A stretch of DNA of 64,000 nt from Allomuricauda sp. GTDB taxonomy: Bacteria > Bacteroidota > Bacteroidia > Flavobacteriales > Flavobacteriaceae. The first letter of the stretch is position 1. Every line of letters starts with the position of its first letter. Below the pieces are notes generated by a model. It searched no databases, had not been told where the DNA came from, and saw only the letters and a program-made list of their open reading frames with translations. The translations under genes were made by a program, and so were the position numbers. Shown piece by piece: positions 1 through 9,827 of this stretch. The stretch covers positions 1,116,001-1,180,000 of the forward strand of contig NZ_JACESV010000001.1 of the NCBI RefSeq assembly GCF_013911645.1, given 5' to 3'.

Positions 1-1
1 T

Positions 2-736
2 CCTCTAAGTATTGTTCCCATTAGAACAAACCCGGACGATTGTGCCGAAATGTCATCCCAATTATTATATGGCGAGCATTTCAAGGTTTTGGAGAGCAGA
101 AAAAAATGGAGCAGAATTCGGGTAGCTTATGACAATTTTGAGGGTTGGATACCCAACAACCAGTTCAAACTTATTGCCGAGGAAACATACAATAACCTAG
201 AAACGCTCCAACCGCAAAAGATATGTTCCGATGTTATATCCCATATCTGCACCAATGATGGTATGCTATTGCCCATACTTATGGGATCTATGATCAACGC
301 TCCTGAATTATTGGGCCACACTTTTGAGGGCAGTATCCACAACGGCAAAAACCCAAAGGATAGTTTGGTCGATACGGCCATTATGTATATAAAAGCCCCT
401 TTTCTTTCAGGTGGAAAAACCCCATTTGGGATTGATTGTTCCGGGTTTGCCCAAATGGTATATAAAATTAATGGGTACTCTTTGGAACGAACGGCGGAGG
501 GACAATCCAAGCAAGGGGAGGCCCTAAGTTTTATCGAAGAGAGCGAACCTGGCGACTTGGCGTTTTTTGATGATAACGAAGGAATAATTGACCATGTCGG
601 CATTATTTTGAAGGACAACTATATTATACACGTAAATGGTCTCGTTCGGATTGATAGGATAGACCATACCGGCATCTTCAATTCAGAGGAAAAAAGGTAC
701 ACCCATCAGCTCAGGGTCATTAAAAAAGTGATATAA
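2..736 (+). CDS. NlpC/P60 (C40) peptidase with SH3 domain, 5' end outside window
   Basis: Cell-wall peptidase of the NlpC/P60 family, expected to cut gamma-D-glutamyl-diamino acid bonds in peptidoglycan stem peptides. The frame is open from base 2, so the true start lies before the window; the ATG at 50 is internal. The first 55 or so visible residues form a bacterial SH3-like domain (LLYGEHFKVLE ... WSRIRVAY ... GWI). The catalytic domain follows, with nucleophile Cys in DCSGF (visible residue 146) and His in DHVGI (visible residue 198). It ends at a strong terminator and is convergent with the TPR gene. The family assignment is firm; the substrate is inferred from the family. Confidence 0.9.
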   Translation, partial: PLSIVPIRTNPDDCAEMSSQLLYGEHFKVLESRKKWSRIRVAYDNFEGWIPNNQFKLIAEETYNNLETLQPQKICSDVISHICTNDGMLLPILMGSMINAPELLGHTFEGSIHNGKNPKDSLVDTAIMYIKAPFLSGGKTPFGIDCSGFAQMVYKINGYSLERTAEGQSKQGEALSFIEESEPGDLAFFDDNEGIIDHVGIILKDNYIIHVNGLVRIDRIDHTGIFNSEEKRYTHQLRVIKKVI

Positions 737-737
737 A

Positions 738-770
738 AAAGCCCGTTGAAGTTGTCAACGGGCTTTTTTA
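738..770. terminator. Bidirectional intrinsic terminator
   Basis: A perfect stem GCCCGTTGA / TCAACGGGC spans 741-763, with an A-run before it and six T after it. It can end both the C40 peptidase on the plus strand and the gyrA-TPR unit on the minus strand. Confidence 0.85.
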
Positions 771-788
771 TATAGGAAAAATATGATA

Positions 789-2051
789 TTACTCTTCTAA
801 AAGCTTTTTGATTCTCATGAAGTTTTCGTTATCTCCCAAAGCTCCATAAATGTTTTTCAACTGGGTCAAGATGCTTTCGTTGTCCGGATTGGACTGGAGG
901 GCATCTTCCAAAACTGCAGCTCCTTCTTTAAAAAGGCTGTCTTTTTTCTCCTTAAGCTCATCGTACTTGGCAATATCCGCTTTTGATGTTCCCAATTCGT
1001 TCATTTCATCAATAAGGCCGTTACCTTCATTCACATAGGTTGTAGATAGGTTCAACAAGGCATTGATATACCCTGGATCAATGGATAAAGCCTTTTTGTA
1101 TGCATCCCTTGCATCTTCCAAGTTTCCTTGCTCCATGTTGATAACACCGATATTGTATAGCAAATCGGCATTGTCCGGAGCCATGGCAGAAGCCTGTCCC
1201 ATTAATTCCTTGAATTTTTCTTTGTCACCAATGGCATAGTACAAGTTTGCTTCTCCCAAAACCAAATTTACATCATCCGGGTTTTCAGCCCTTGCATCGG
1301 CATAAGCTTCGATAGCTTTTTCATTCTCTCCCATTTGCTGGTAGATCAGTGCAATGTTCTTTACGATTTCCGGTTTTTTGGATGGGCTTACCTCTTCCTT
1401 TGGGTCCTTGTGCGTTCCCGCTTTTACATAAAGATCACGGGTTGCTTTGTCCATACTTTCTGTCTCCCCTGTCTCTACATTAACAGCGGTATAGGTTACA
1501 GATTCTCCATTGTAACCTACATCTTTAAGCTCCTTGTAATATTTTAAGGCCTCTTCGTAGTCTTGTCCGTTTACCGCACTACTTGCTGCGTAATAAAGGT
1601 ATACCGTATCCTTTGGACTAAGCTTGTAGCTCATATATAACTTCTCAGCAGCTTCACTAAACTTTTTGTTGTTGTTGTCCTCAACTGCAGAATTGACCAA
1701 ATCAGCGGTCATTTGTCCCATTTTTTCTTGTGCCACGGAAGTGTATTTAGATCTTCCGTCCGCTTCTTCTACCGCAATTACCTTGTTGTAAGCATCAACA
1801 GCTTCTTGAAATGCGGATACTTCCCCCTTTTTGGCTAATTCGTAGTTCGCATTTCCCAGAAGTGCATAATACTCGGCCTGATCTTTCTCCTTGGCCGAAT
1901 CAATAGTGGATGCGGCGCTTGTCAAAGCAGCTTTTGCCGCAGCGGCATCACCATCTTTCAGAGCCCTTTCCGCCGTCTTCATCGCGTCCTTTTGGGCAAA
2001 ACCCATCGTGGATATTCCTACGGCCAATAGTATTAATATTCTTGTTCTCAT
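789..2051 (-). CDS. Tetratricopeptide repeat protein, exported
   Basis: A 420-residue protein with a clear N-terminal signal peptide (hydrophobic stretch ending ...GFAQ near residue 20) followed by TPR-type helical pairs. The clearest repeats lie between residues 235 and 345 (for example QQMGENEKAIEAYADARAENP and YNIGVINMEQGNLEDARDAY, each cut off here). It probably acts in the periplasm as a protein-interaction scaffold. The gene starts 52 bp downstream of gyrA on the same strand, a pairing I recall from other Flavobacteriaceae, so it is likely co-transcribed with gyrA. No enzymatic motif is visible and the partner is unknown. Confidence 0.85.
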   Translation of the reverse strand: MRTRILILLAVGISTMGFAQKDAMKTAERALKDGDAAAAKAALTSAASTIDSAKEKDQAEYYALLGNANYELAKKGEVSAFQEAVDAYNKVIAVEEADGRSKYTSVAQEKMGQMTADLVNSAVEDNNNKKFSEAAEKLYMSYKLSPKDTVYLYYAASSAVNGQDYEEALKYYKELKDVGYNGESVTYTAVNVETGETESMDKATRDLYVKAGTHKDPKEEVSPSKKPEIVKNIALIYQQMGENEKAIEAYADARAENPDDVNLVLGEANLYYAIGDKEKFKELMGQASAMAPDNADLLYNIGVINMEQGNLEDARDAYKKALSIDPGYINALLNLSTTYVNEGNGLIDEMNELGTSKADIAKYDELKEKKDSLFKEGAAVLEDALQSNPDNESILTQLKNIYGALGDNENFMRIKKLLEE

Positions 2052-2103
2052 GTTAAAAAATTGTAATTATTTAGTGTTTATCGATTACTACTTAGTTGAA
2101 ATT

Positions 2104-4632
2104 TTATTCTTTTTCGTCGGTATTATCATCAATAGCCGTGCCATCTTCCCCTTTGACTTCGATATCCCTGATATCTACTTCGTCTACAGGGTCATCTTCT
2201 TTCATCACTTTGGCAACTGCTGCAATGGAATCGTTATCCTTTAGATTGATAAGACGAACTCCTTGTGTGGCCCTTCCCATTACCCTAAGGTCTTCAACTC
2301 CCATTCGAATGGCGATTCCCGATTTGTTGATAATCATCAGATCATCCGTATCGGTAACATTTTTGATAGCGACAAGATTACCTGTTTTCTTTGTAATGGA
2401 AATGGTTTTGACACCTTTTCCACCCCTGTTGGTAATCCTGTAGTCTTCTATATTGGAACGTTTTCCATAGCCTCTTTCCGAAACCACTAGAATATCGTCT
2501 TCAAAATTATGAACAGACACCATTCCTATAACCTCATCGTTATCATCAGCCAGTCTGATACCTCGTACACCAGATGCATTTCTACCCATTGGCCTTGTCT
2601 TGGATTCCTCAAAACGAATGGCTTTTCCTGATTTAAGACCTAGGAATATTTGACTGGTACCCGTAGTCAGTTTAGCTTCCAATAGTTCATCATCCTCGCG
2701 AATGGTGATGGCATTGATCCCATTTTGACGTGGTCTGGAATATTGTTCCAAGGAAGTCTTTTTAACGGTACCCTTTTTGGTGGCCATAATCACAAAGTGA
2801 CTGTTCACGTATTCCTCGTCCTTGAGGTCTTGGGTACAGATAAAGGCTTTTACCTTATCATCTTGCTCTATATTGATCAAGTTTTGAATGGCCCTTCCTT
2901 TGGAAGTCCTACTACCCTCGGGAATTTCGTAGACGCGCATCCAGAAACATTTTCCTTTCTGGGTAAAGAACAACATATACTGGTGGTTGGTGCCCACGAA
3001 CAAATGTTCCAAGAAATCCTCGTTTCGGGTAGAGGATGCCTTTTGGCCAACTCCGCCCCTATTTTGGGTCTTATACTCTGTAAGCGGTGTTCTTTTAACA
3101 TAGCCAGCATGGGAAATGGTTATGACGACCTGCTCGTCCGGAATCATGTCCTCGATGCTCAAATCCCCTCCGGCATAATTGATTTCAGATCTTCTTTCGT
3201 CTCCATACTTCTCTTTAACTTCGAGAAGCTCATCTTTGATGATCTGCATTCTGCGTTCTTTCTTTTCAAGAATATCTTTTAAATCCTCAATGGTGTTTAA
3301 AAGTTCCGCATGCTCCTCACGCAATTTATCCTGCTCCAGACCGGTAAGCTGACGCAAGCGCATTTCCACAATGGCCTTGGCCTGAACCTCGGTCAATTTA
3401 AAACGCTCGATCAAACTATTCCGTGCTTCTTCAACATTGGAAGATCCCCTAATAATGGCAATTACCTCGTCAATATTATCGGAAGCAATAATAAGTCCTT
3501 CCAATATGTGCGCACGGTCTTCGGCTTTTTTCAGTTCGAATTTTGTTCTTCGAACCACAACCTCGTGCCTATGCTCCACAAAGTGATGGATAATCTCCTT
3601 TAGGTTCAAAAGTTCCGGCCTACCATTTACCAGTGCAATATTGTTGACACTAAAAGATGACTGAAGCGCCGTGTACTTGTACAACATGTTAAGTACAATG
3701 TTCGGAATGGCATCCCGCTTTAAAATGTACACGATACGCATTCCGTTTCTATCGGACTCATCCCTAATGTTGGATATTCCCTCTATTTTCTTTTCATTGA
3801 CCAAATCGGCGGTCTTTTTGATCATATCCGCCTTGTTCACCTGATAAGGGATTTCGGTAACAACTATACATTCTTTCCCCTGAACTTCTTCGATGGTCGC
3901 TTTGGCCCGCATTACTACGCGCCCTCTACCTGTGTGGAAAGCTTCCTTTACGCCATCGTAGCCATAAATGAGTCCTCCAGTCGGGAAATCGGGAGCTTTT
4001 ATGTGTGTAATGAGCTCATCTATTTCAATATCATGGTTATCTATATAAGCTATAGTACCGTCCACCACTTCCGACAAATTGTGCGGTGGCATGTTTGTGG
4101 CCATACCAACTGCAATACCGGAAGCCCCGTTCACCAATAAGTTGGGAATTCGGGTGGGCAACACGGTAGGTTCCATGATTGTATCATCAAAATTGAGTTG
4201 ATGGTCCACGGTGTCCTTATCGATATCGGCCAACATCTCCTCTGCGATCTTGCGCATTTTGGCCTCGGTATATCGCATGGCCGCCGGGCTGTCCCCATCT
4301 ACGGAACCAAAGTTACCCTGGCCATCGACCAACATGTACCTAAGACTCCATTCCTGGGCCATACGTACCATGGTATCATAAACTGAAGAATCGCCATGTG
4401 GGTGATATTTACCCAAAACCTCCCCAACTATACGGGCAGACTTTTTATGCGAACTGTTGGACCTTACTCCCAAATCGTGCATTCCGTAGAGCACTCTTCT
4501 ATGTACAGGCTTTAAACCATCACGAACATCTGGCAGGGCACGTGACACAATGACCGACATTGAATAATCAATGTAGGCAGATTTCATCTCATCCTCAATA
4601 TTAATGGGAATTAACTTTTCTCCTTCCGCCAT
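2104..4632 (-). CDS. gyrA: DNA gyrase subunit A
   Basis: Breakage-reunion subunit of DNA gyrase, which introduces negative supercoils as an A2B2 complex with GyrB. It has 842 residues, within the family range. The catalytic tyrosine is Tyr121 in [10 protein letters not shown]. The quinolone-resistance region reads [14 protein letters not shown], with Ser82 and Asp86 at the positions equal to E. coli Ser83 and Asp87, so it carries the usual sensitive-type residues. A GyrA-box-like QNRGGVG at 523-529 in the C-terminal beta-pinwheel supports gyrase over topoisomerase IV ParC. The C-terminus is acidic. A 260-bp divergent region separates it from clpC. Confidence 0.97.
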   Translation of the reverse strand: MAEGEKLIPINIEDEMKSAYIDYSMSVIVSRALPDVRDGLKPVHRRVLYGMHDLGVRSNSSHKKSARIVGEVLGKYHPHGDSSVYDTMVRMAQEWSLRYMLVDGQGNFGSVDGDSPAAMRYTEAKMRKIAEEMLADIDKDTVDHQLNFDDTIMEPTVLPTRIPNLLVNGASGIAVGMATNMPPHNLSEVVDGTIAYIDNHDIEIDELITHIKAPDFPTGGLIYGYDGVKEAFHTGRGRVVMRAKATIEEVQGKECIVVTEIPYQVNKADMIKKTADLVNEKKIEGISNIRDESDRNGMRIVYILKRDAIPNIVLNMLYKYTALQSSFSVNNIALVNGRPELLNLKEIIHHFVEHRHEVVVRRTKFELKKAEDRAHILEGLIIASDNIDEVIAIIRGSSNVEEARNSLIERFKLTEVQAKAIVEMRLRQLTGLEQDKLREEHAELLNTIEDLKDILEKKERRMQIIKDELLEVKEKYGDERRSEINYAGGDLSIEDMIPDEQVVITISHAGYVKRTPLTEYKTQNRGGVGQKASSTRNEDFLEHLFVGTNHQYMLFFTQKGKCFWMRVYEIPEGSRTSKGRAIQNLINIEQDDKVKAFICTQDLKDEEYVNSHFVIMATKKGTVKKTSLEQYSRPRQNGINAITIREDDELLEAKLTTGTSQIFLGLKSGKAIRFEESKTRPMGRNASGVRGIRLADDNDEVIGMVSVHNFEDDILVVSERGYGKRSNIEDYRITNRGGKGVKTISITKKTGNLVAIKNVTDTDDLMIINKSGIAIRMGVEDLRVMGRATQGVRLINLKDNDSIAAVAKVMKEDDPVDEVDIRDIEVKGEDGTAIDDNTDEKE

Positions 4633-4892
4633 GCTTATTTATTATTGATTTTTGTGGTTAAATTATCATGGCAATATACAGAAAATAGCAGCTTTTATAA
4701 CGCTTTGCGATTACTTTATTAAAAAAATTATCAACAGTGCCAACATGATCGAGGATGTGATAATAAACCTTTGTTAAATCAGTGAAAAATGGTGATTATT
4801 CCGACATTTACCACTACTTTATCGAATAAGGGTACGGTATTTGACCACCGTAACAATACTTTTATTAATTTTAATTGCTGAAAAAGAAACGT

Positions 4893-7448
4893 ATGGACGA
4901 TAATTTTTCCCCCCGCGTAAAGGACGTTATAGCATACAGCAAGGAAGAAGCCCTGAGACTGGGCCATGATTTTATTGGCACGGAGCACCTTATGCTAGGT
5001 CTTTTGAGAGACGGAAATGGCAAAGCCATAAACATATTGGATGCACTCGATGTGGATTTAGATCACCTGCGTAGAAAGGTGGAAATCCTAAGTCCCGCAA
5101 ATCCGAATACAGGAACGATACAGAAGGACAAAAAGAATCTTCATTTGACCCGCCAAGCAGAACGGGCCTTGAAGACCACTTTCTTGGAAGCAAAGCTCTT
5201 CCAAAGTTCTTCCATCAACACAGCACATTTGCTGCTCTGTATTTTGAGGAACGAGAATGATCCAACAACAAAACTATTGCATAAACTGAAAGTGGATTAT
5301 GACAACGTCAAAGAACAGTTCAAGTCCATGATCACCAGTGACGATGATTATATAGATACGCCCCAAGCGGAATCCTTTCCCGGGGACACAGACGATATGG
5401 GAGATAGCAAAGAAAGCTCGTTCGGTTCCAGTGCCTCCCAAAAGGGAAGCAAAAAGTCCAAGACACCTGTTTTGGACAATTTTGGGCGGGACCTTACCCG
5501 TTTGGCCGAAGAGAACAAATTGGACCCCGTTGTGGGCAGAGAAAAGGAAATTGAGCGTGTTTCCCAAATATTGAGCCGAAGAAAAAAGAACAATCCACTG
5601 CTTATAGGCGAGCCCGGTGTAGGTAAAAGTGCCATCGCCGAAGGATTGGCCTTGCGCATTATCAACAAAAAGGTATCGCGTATTCTTTACAACAAACGCG
5701 TTGTAACATTGGATTTGGCTTCTTTGGTGGCAGGCACAAAATACCGTGGCCAGTTCGAGGAGCGAATGAAAGCAGTGATGAACGAACTCGAAAAGAATGA
5801 CGACATCATCTTGTTCATTGATGAGATACATACCATTGTTGGTGCCGGTGGGGCAACAGGCAGTTTGGATGCTTCCAATATGTTCAAACCCGCATTGGCC
5901 AGGGGCGAAATTCAATGTATCGGAGCAACCACGCTTGATGAATACAGACAATACATAGAAAAAGATGGTGCCTTGGAGCGTCGCTTCCAAAAGGTAATGG
6001 TAGAACCTACCACCGTGGAAGAGACCATCGAAATTTTGATGAACATCAAAGGGAAGTACGAGGAGCACCACAACGTAAACTATACAGACGAAGCCATTTT
6101 AGCCTGTGTAAAGTTGACCAACCGTTACATGACGGACCGATTCCTCCCCGACAAGGCCATTGATGCCTTGGACGAAGCAGGGTCAAGGGTACACATCGTG
6201 AACATGGACGTTCCCAAACAAATCTTGGAGCTGGAAAGCCAGTTGGAAGATGTTCGCGAACTCAAGAACAGCGTAGTTAAAAAACAGAAATACGAAGAGG
6301 CCGCCAAACTTAGGGACGACGAAAAACGTCTGGAAAAAGAATTGGCATCCGCACAGGAGCGTTGGGAGGAAGAAAGCAAACTGCACAGGGAAACCGTATC
6401 CGAGGACAATGTCGCCGACGTAGTTTCCATGATGAGCGGTATACCCGTAAACAGAATAGCACAGACCGAAAGCAATAAATTGGCCGAGCTCCCAAACCTT
6501 ATCAAAGGATTTGTCATCGGTCAAGATGAAGCCGTATCCAAAGTGGCAAGGGCCATACAACGTAACCGCGCAGGACTCAAGGATCCAAACAAGCCAATTG
6601 GTTCGTTTATTTTCTTGGGACAAACAGGTGTCGGTAAAACGCAATTGGCCAAAATATTGGCCAAGGAACTTTTTGATTCCGAGGACGCCCTTATCCGTAT
6701 AGATATGAGCGAATACATGGAAAAATTCGCCATTTCTCGCTTGGTAGGAGCACCTCCAGGATACGTGGGTTATGAAGAAGGTGGGCAGTTGACGGAGAAA
6801 GTTCGGAGAAAGCCTTATTCCGTAATATTGCTGGACGAGGTGGAAAAAGCGCATCCAGATGTATTTAATATGTTGTTACAGGTGCTGGACGATGGCTTCC
6901 TTACCGATAGCCTTGGGCGTAAAATCGATTTTAGGAACACCATAATTATCATGACCTCCAATATCGGCGCAAGACAATTGAAAGATTTTGGACAAGGTGT
7001 GGGATTCGGTACAGCGGCCAAAAAGGCCCAGGCCGATACACATCAAAAAAGTGTCATCGAAAATGCATTGAAAAAAGCGTTTGCTCCCGAATTTTTAAAC
7101 AGGATAGACGATGTAGTAGTTTTCAATGCGCTGGAAAGAGAGGACATACACAAGATCATCGATATCGAATTGAACAAATTGTACAAGAGAATCAAGGACA
7201 TCGGGTACGACTTAAATCTTTCTGATAAAGCAAAAGATTACATAGCCGATAAAGGTTTCGATAAACAATATGGGGCGCGGCCTCTTAAAAGAGCTATCCA
7301 AAAATATATAGAAGATACGCTGGCCGAGGAAATCGTAAATTCCAAATTGGAAGAGGGCGACAGTATTTTTATGGACTTGGACGAGAAAAAAGAAGAACTC
7401 ACCATCAAAATAAAAAAAGCTGAAAAATCACCTGAAGCTGAAAAATAA
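4893..7448 (+). CDS. clpC: ClpC-type AAA+ unfoldase (ATP-dependent Clp protease ATP-binding subunit)
   Basis: HSP100 unfoldase that feeds substrates to ClpP. I chose the ATG at 4893 (MDDNFSPRVK); the frame also offers a TTG at 4875, but family members begin with this sequence. It has 851 residues. Two Clp_N repeats occupy residues 1-150 and the first AAA module has Walker A GEPGVGKS (239-246) and pore loop KYRGQ. A UVR-like coiled middle region lies near 465-490 (KYEEAAKLRDDEKRLEKEL), typical of ClpC. The second AAA module has Walker A GQTGVGKT (576-583) and pore loop GYVGY. VGF at 703-705 matches the ClpP-docking loop. A terminator follows directly. Confidence 0.95.
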   Translation: MDDNFSPRVKDVIAYSKEEALRLGHDFIGTEHLMLGLLRDGNGKAINILDALDVDLDHLRRKVEILSPANPNTGTIQKDKKNLHLTRQAERALKTTFLEAKLFQSSSINTAHLLLCILRNENDPTTKLLHKLKVDYDNVKEQFKSMITSDDDYIDTPQAESFPGDTDDMGDSKESSFGSSASQKGSKKSKTPVLDNFGRDLTRLAEENKLDPVVGREKEIERVSQILSRRKKNNPLLIGEPGVGKSAIAEGLALRIINKKVSRILYNKRVVTLDLASLVAGTKYRGQFEERMKAVMNELEKNDDIILFIDEIHTIVGAGGATGSLDASNMFKPALARGEIQCIGATTLDEYRQYIEKDGALERRFQKVMVEPTTVEETIEILMNIKGKYEEHHNVNYTDEAILACVKLTNRYMTDRFLPDKAIDALDEAGSRVHIVNMDVPKQILELESQLEDVRELKNSVVKKQKYEEAAKLRDDEKRLEKELASAQERWEEESKLHRETVSEDNVADVVSMMSGIPVNRIAQTESNKLAELPNLIKGFVIGQDEAVSKVARAIQRNRAGLKDPNKPIGSFIFLGQTGVGKTQLAKILAKELFDSEDALIRIDMSEYMEKFAISRLVGAPPGYVGYEEGGQLTEKVRRKPYSVILLDEVEKAHPDVFNMLLQVLDDGFLTDSLGRKIDFRNTIIIMTSNIGARQLKDFGQGVGFGTAAKKAQADTHQKSVIENALKKAFAPEFLNRIDDVVVFNALEREDIHKIIDIELNKLYKRIKDIGYDLNLSDKAKDYIADKGFDKQYGARPLKRAIQKYIEDTLAEEIVNSKLEEGDSIFMDLDEKKEELTIKIKKAEKSPEAEK

Positions 7449-7467
7449 AACCTGATAAAACTTTTTA

Positions 7468-7497
7468 AAAAAGCTGGCTGTGGCCAGCTTTTTTTAT
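7468..7497 (+). terminator. Intrinsic terminator after clpC
   Basis: Perfect stem AAGCTGGC / GCCAGCTT (7471-7490) with a 4-nt loop, followed by a run of T. It lies about 20 bp after the clpC stop codon. Confidence 0.85.
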
Positions 7498-7606
7498 GAC
7501 CTGGAATTACCATACATAAGATATTTTAGCGTTTAATCTATTATTTTTCCTTTGATTCGCTTTCCCTTATAATTTCGTGAACGAGACACTATAATTACAC
7601 TTGGGA

Positions 7607-8026
7607 ATGAAAATAACTTCTAAAAAGAAGACCATAGTGGTACGTGAGTATCAACTTGAGGTCGGAACGGTGCAGGTTTTTGACAACTATATGGTCGCTT
7701 CTTTTGACGAAGGTGCTACTATAACATTGGAAAGGACCTATCAAATCATCGGAATTTCGGAAATACACTTTAGGGACAAAGACTTTGGCTATATCAGCCT
7801 TAGAAAGAATTCCTATGCGATAGACCCTACTGTATACAATTATCTCAGAGGCCTGGACAACTTAAAGGCCTTCGCCATTGTTTCCAAAAAGGAAATAGAC
7901 ATGCACAATTTCAATATTGAAAAAATGTTCTACAAAAAACCTATGGAGTTTTTTATAGAATTTGACAATGCCTTGGATTGGGTGCAAAAAAGAATAAAAC
8001 CAAAAAAAGGAAGAAATAGCGCCTAA
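7607..8026 (+). CDS. Conserved hypothetical protein, possibly STAS/SpoIIAA-like fold
   Basis: A 139-residue cytoplasmic protein without signal peptide or membrane segment. I prefer the ATG at 7607 (MKITSKKKT); a TTG two codons upstream is the only other option. The alternation of beta strands and helices, and the late segment FNIEKMFYKKPMEFFIEFDN leading into an amphipathic helix, give a weak impression of a STAS-like fold. That is a guess from pattern only. The C-terminus is very basic (RIKPKKGRN). It is convergent with nnr, with only 3 bp between the stops. Function unknown. Confidence 0.75.
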   Translation: MKITSKKKTIVVREYQLEVGTVQVFDNYMVASFDEGATITLERTYQIIGISEIHFRDKDFGYISLRKNSYAIDPTVYNYLRGLDNLKAFAIVSKKEIDMHNFNIEKMFYKKPMEFFIEFDNALDWVQKRIKPKKGRNSA

Positions 8027-8029
8027 CAA

Positions 8030-9568
8030 CTAGTGGGTATTATCCTTCTGTTCCATTTCCGGTTGACGGAACAGTTCGGAATAGGCATTTCCAATATGTT
8101 CCACAAGTATGGATGCCTTGAGTGCCTCATAACCTGTTGAGGGTACCGCTAAATCTCCTGCCAAACCGTGCAGGTACACACCAAATATGGCTGCCTCGAC
8201 AGATGAATAGCCTTGTGCCAATAGTCCAGTAATCATTCCGGTCAATACATCGCCACTACCTGCGGTAGCCATACCAGGGTTTCCTGTAGTATTCACATAA
8301 CCTTTGCCATTATATATGGTAATCGTGTGCGCTCCTTTTACAACCACCACAAGATCATACTTGGATGCAAATGCCTTGGCTTTTTCCAACTTATCAAAAT
8401 CCGAGGTCCACTCACCTATCAACCGTTGCAGTTCCTTTGGGTGTGGGGTCAGTACGGATAATCGGGGAACATCTTTCAACATTTCAGGGTTTTGGGATAA
8501 AATATTCAACCCATCGGCATCAATGACCATGGGAGCACTGCTTTTCTTTAAAAAGGAACCAAAGGCCGAAATGGTATCGCCATCCAACCCGATTCCCATA
8601 CCAATGCCAACAACCGAGGGTTCAAAAGGAATCTCGATTTCAGAAATACTCTTTTCCCGAGATCCAGTCAACACCATCACTTCCGGAACTGCGCTTTGCA
8701 AAGAATCATATCCGCATTTGGGAACAAAAGCGGTAACCAAGCCACTTCCAACACTCAAACAGGCATTAGTGGCCAGTTGTACGGCACCAATTTTCCCATA
8801 ACTACCGCCAATAATAACGGAATGACCGTAAGTTCCTTTATGCGAGAACTTAAGTCGTGGCCGGTACATGGGCAGTACTTCCAATCTGCCTATAAGTTCA
8901 AAATCAGTCTCGGTTTTGTTAAGAAAATCTTGATCCAAACCAATGTCCACTATTTCCCATTGGTTAACATAAATGCCTGTTTCCGGTAAAAAGAAAACCA
9001 ATTTGGGTACCTGAAAGCTCAATACATAACTAGCCCGAATCACATACTCAGATTTCCAGGGATTCCTGTCCATAGGCAATCCCGACGGAACATCCACGGA
9101 TAAGGTAAAAGCTCTTGAATTGTTGATATGTCGAATCAAATTTCCGACCCAATCATCCGGAGCGCGGTTGAGTCCGATGCCAAAAATGGCATCCACCACA
9201 ATATCATTGGGCGATATTTGGGGCAAGTCACTTTCCTTATTGATAAAATCCGGCCAAACTTTAATGTCCTTTAAACGTTCCAAGTTCAGTAAAAAATCTT
9301 CAGAACGCTTTTCACTATAATTTACCACATGCACCTTAATGGAGTAATCGTGTTCGTGCAGTTTTCTGGCCAGTACCATGCCATCTCCCCCATTGTTACC
9401 TATACCACAAAACAACTGAATATTGACTTGGGTACCTCGCAAACGGGAATGTAACCACTCGAACAGCTGGGTAGCCGCCCTTTCCATAAGCGCATCGCTG
9501 GTTATCTGTTCTCTTTGGATTGTGGATTTATCAGCTTGATAGATTTGTTGAGCAGAAAAAATTTTCAT
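8030..9568 (-). CDS. nnr: Bifunctional NAD(P)H-hydrate epimerase / ADP-dependent NAD(P)H-hydrate dehydratase
   Basis: Metabolite-repair enzyme that restores hydrated NADH and NADPH: the N-terminal half interconverts R and S epimers and the C-terminal half dehydrates S-NAD(P)HX using ADP. The YjeF_N domain (about 1-215) shows NNGGDGMVLARKL. The ribokinase-like C-terminal domain begins near HKGTYGHSVIIGGSYGKIG and carries NPGMATAGSGDVLTGMI, the nucleotide and catalytic Asp loop typical of NnrD. At 512 residues it is a full-length fusion. A TACTTTTG box at 9637-9644 may drive it, overlapping the divergent thr promoter. Confidence 0.95.
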   Translation of the reverse strand: MKIFSAQQIYQADKSTIQREQITSDALMERAATQLFEWLHSRLRGTQVNIQLFCGIGNNGGDGMVLARKLHEHDYSIKVHVVNYSEKRSEDFLLNLERLKDIKVWPDFINKESDLPQISPNDIVVDAIFGIGLNRAPDDWVGNLIRHINNSRAFTLSVDVPSGLPMDRNPWKSEYVIRASYVLSFQVPKLVFFLPETGIYVNQWEIVDIGLDQDFLNKTETDFELIGRLEVLPMYRPRLKFSHKGTYGHSVIIGGSYGKIGAVQLATNACLSVGSGLVTAFVPKCGYDSLQSAVPEVMVLTGSREKSISEIEIPFEPSVVGIGMGIGLDGDTISAFGSFLKKSSAPMVIDADGLNILSQNPEMLKDVPRLSVLTPHPKELQRLIGEWTSDFDKLEKAKAFASKYDLVVVVKGAHTITIYNGKGYVNTTGNPGMATAGSGDVLTGMITGLLAQGYSSVEAAIFGVYLHGLAGDLAVPSTGYEALKASILVEHIGNAYSELFRQPEMEQKDNTH

Positions 9569-9623
9569 TCAGCAATAAAAATTGATTATTCGTACGGATT
9601 TCGTAAAAAACAACACCAACGAT

Positions 9624-9653
9624 TTGATGAAGTATACAAAAGTACTACATTTA
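9624..9653 (+). promoter_or_regulatory. Promoter of the thr operon
   Basis: TTG at 9624-9626, 19-nt spacer, then TACATTTA at 9646-9653 (TAnnTTT with A for the final G). The spacing matches the Bacteroidota sigma-ABfr consensus. It predicts a start near 9660, so the transcript would carry a leader of about 168 nt containing the threonine-rich peptide. Confidence 0.65.
9637..9644 (-). promoter_or_regulatory. Candidate -7 box for nnr
   Basis: Reads TACTTTTG on the minus strand, a full match to the Bacteroidota TAnnTTTG element, about 70 bp before the nnr start. No TTG at the ideal distance was found. It lies inside the divergent thr promoter, so the two could interfere. Confidence 0.4.
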
Positions 9654-9680
9654 TCATCTCATTACAGAGCAATGGAGTTA

Positions 9681-9792
9681 AAACAAACGGATATTAACCT
9701 TAATTTGATGAACCCTTTTTCATCTACAATTACAATTACTACTACCACCCCTTTGGGGTAAGTCTACTATATATAATTCCGTCCGTTTATTT
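9681..9792 (+). promoter_or_regulatory. Candidate transcription attenuator enclosing the thr leader peptide
   Basis: AAACAAACGGA at 9681-9691 can pair with TCCGTTTATTT at 9782-9792 (10 of 11 bp). The sequence after the second arm is T-rich (ATCTATTTTCAATTTTTT). Between the arms lie the leader peptide and the ACCCC-TTT-GGGGT hairpin. The exact terminator and antiterminator folds were not computed. Confidence 0.45.
9708..9761 (+). CDS. thr operon leader peptide (thrL-like)
   Basis: A 17-codon reading frame, MNPFSSTITITTTTPLG, stops 66 bp before thrA. Six of 17 codons are threonine and two are isoleucine, strikingly like the E. coli thrL peptide in composition and role, although the region is not otherwise enterobacterial. 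The peptide end overlaps a small hairpin (ACCCC/GGGGT, 9747-9759). A longer pairing (9681-9691 with 9782-9792, 10 of 11 bp) would enclose the peptide and is followed by T-rich sequence. I infer that ribosome stalling at Thr/Ile codons controls thrABC. Confidence 0.7.
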   Translation: MNPFSSTITITTTTPLG

Positions 9793-9827
9793 AATCTATT
9801 TTCAATTTTTTACATCAATATTTCTTT

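Noticed and set aside
3310..3603. Many long antisense frames within gyrA, clpC, ppk1 and GH31
   Set aside because: They lie on the opposite strand of strongly conserved genes, lack protein-like composition and have no promoters of their own.
4841..4864. Possible clpC promoter TTG...TACTTTTA
   Set aside because: The spacer is only 13 nt instead of about 19, so I did not list it.
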